Part shown: piece after piece, positions 5,209 to 5,371 of the stretch | Layout: the number at the start of each line of letters is the position of its first letter | Numbering within the stretch: the first letter of the stretch is position 1 | Source of the DNA: DATJUF01 sp035524095 | GTDB taxonomy: Bacteria > Desulfobacterota > Binatia > Binatales > Binataceae | NCBI GenBank assembly: GCA_035524095.1 | Contig: DATKPK010000241.1 | Location: 1-5,371 of the forward strand | Reading direction: 5' to 3' | Length of the DNA: 5,371 nucleotides | Notes under the pieces: generated by a model | The model's database searches: none | Told to the model about the DNA's origin: nothing | What the model saw: the letters and a program-made list of their open reading frames with translations, nothing else | Translations under genes and position numbers: made by a program

Positions 5209-5371
5209 GTACCGGGGATCACCAACTCCGGATGCCCGGGTGCTCCGAGGGGTTCGAACTTCGGCTCGTCGCGCTCTCCACAGCGACGGGGGACCGGGTA
5301 CTGTCAACGATTAGGCCGTAGGTTAGCGGATCTGATGTCAGTGCCGGAGCTAGATGTCGGTAGAGTGCCGA
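5209..5371. other. right end of the window, possible start of an integrated element
   Basis: There is no reading frame of note in these 163 bases. On the minus strand GTTCGAACCCC followed by GGAGCACC (within 5239-5259) resembles the T-loop and 3' end of a tRNA, but its T-stem does not pair. If the tRNA half at 5164-5208 marks an attachment site, this is the extreme end of the inserted DNA; the integrase would be expected outside the window. Confidence 0.35.

Noticed and set aside
5209..5371. Group I intron splitting a tRNA-Arg(CCT) gene, as known in Agrobacterium
   Set aside because: The tRNA half contains the complete anticodon loop, the base before it is C rather than the terminal G of a group I intron, and I see no P7-like core on the minus strand. 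The window ends too soon to exclude the missing half beyond it.
5339..5371. tRNA D-arm-like string (GAGC ... GGTAGAG) at the right edge
   Set aside because: The spacing does not fit a D-loop and no pairing acceptor or anticodon stem is visible in the window.

Overview
The window looks like an accessory or island-edge segment of an alphaproteobacterial genome, most likely Rhizobiales. This rests on gene family resemblance and moderate GC, not on a marker gene. It has three parts.

(1) Positions 1-497: the first 35 codons of a beta-carbonic anhydrase on the minus strand, running off the left edge, and a roughly 390-base divergent intergenic region with an inverted repeat.

(2) Positions 498-4174: a plus-strand block of regulators. 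In order these are a minimal 78-residue zinc-binding anti-sigma factor, a possible 42-residue small protein with an excellent ribosome binding site, a 653-residue sigma-54-dependent activator (GAF with a four-cysteine insert, PAS, AAA+ with intact GAFTGA, C-terminal helix-turn-helix), a pair of matching palindromes, a short STAS protein and a 231-residue ECF sigma factor. Anti-sigma, anti-anti-sigma-like, ECF sigma and sigma-54 activator genes together suggest one signalling circuit. A reasonable model is that the activator senses a redox, gas or small-molecule cue through GAF/PAS and drives the STAS-ECF pair from the palindromes, while the anti-sigma factor restrains the ECF sigma. None of these links is proven by sequence alone. 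The split of the anti-sigma from its probable sigma by about 2.7 kb is unusual.

(3) Positions 4175-5371: about 1.2 kb without a convincing intact gene. It holds short palindromes, a short direct repeat and a possible decayed minus-strand reading frame. At 5164-5208 lies the exact 3' half of a tRNA (anticodon loop to CCA, reading as Arg-CCT) whose 5' half is absent. This is the usual signature of a tRNA attachment-site end of an integrated element. By its orientation, the element body would lie to the right of 5208 and the regulatory genes on the chromosomal (or previously inserted) side.
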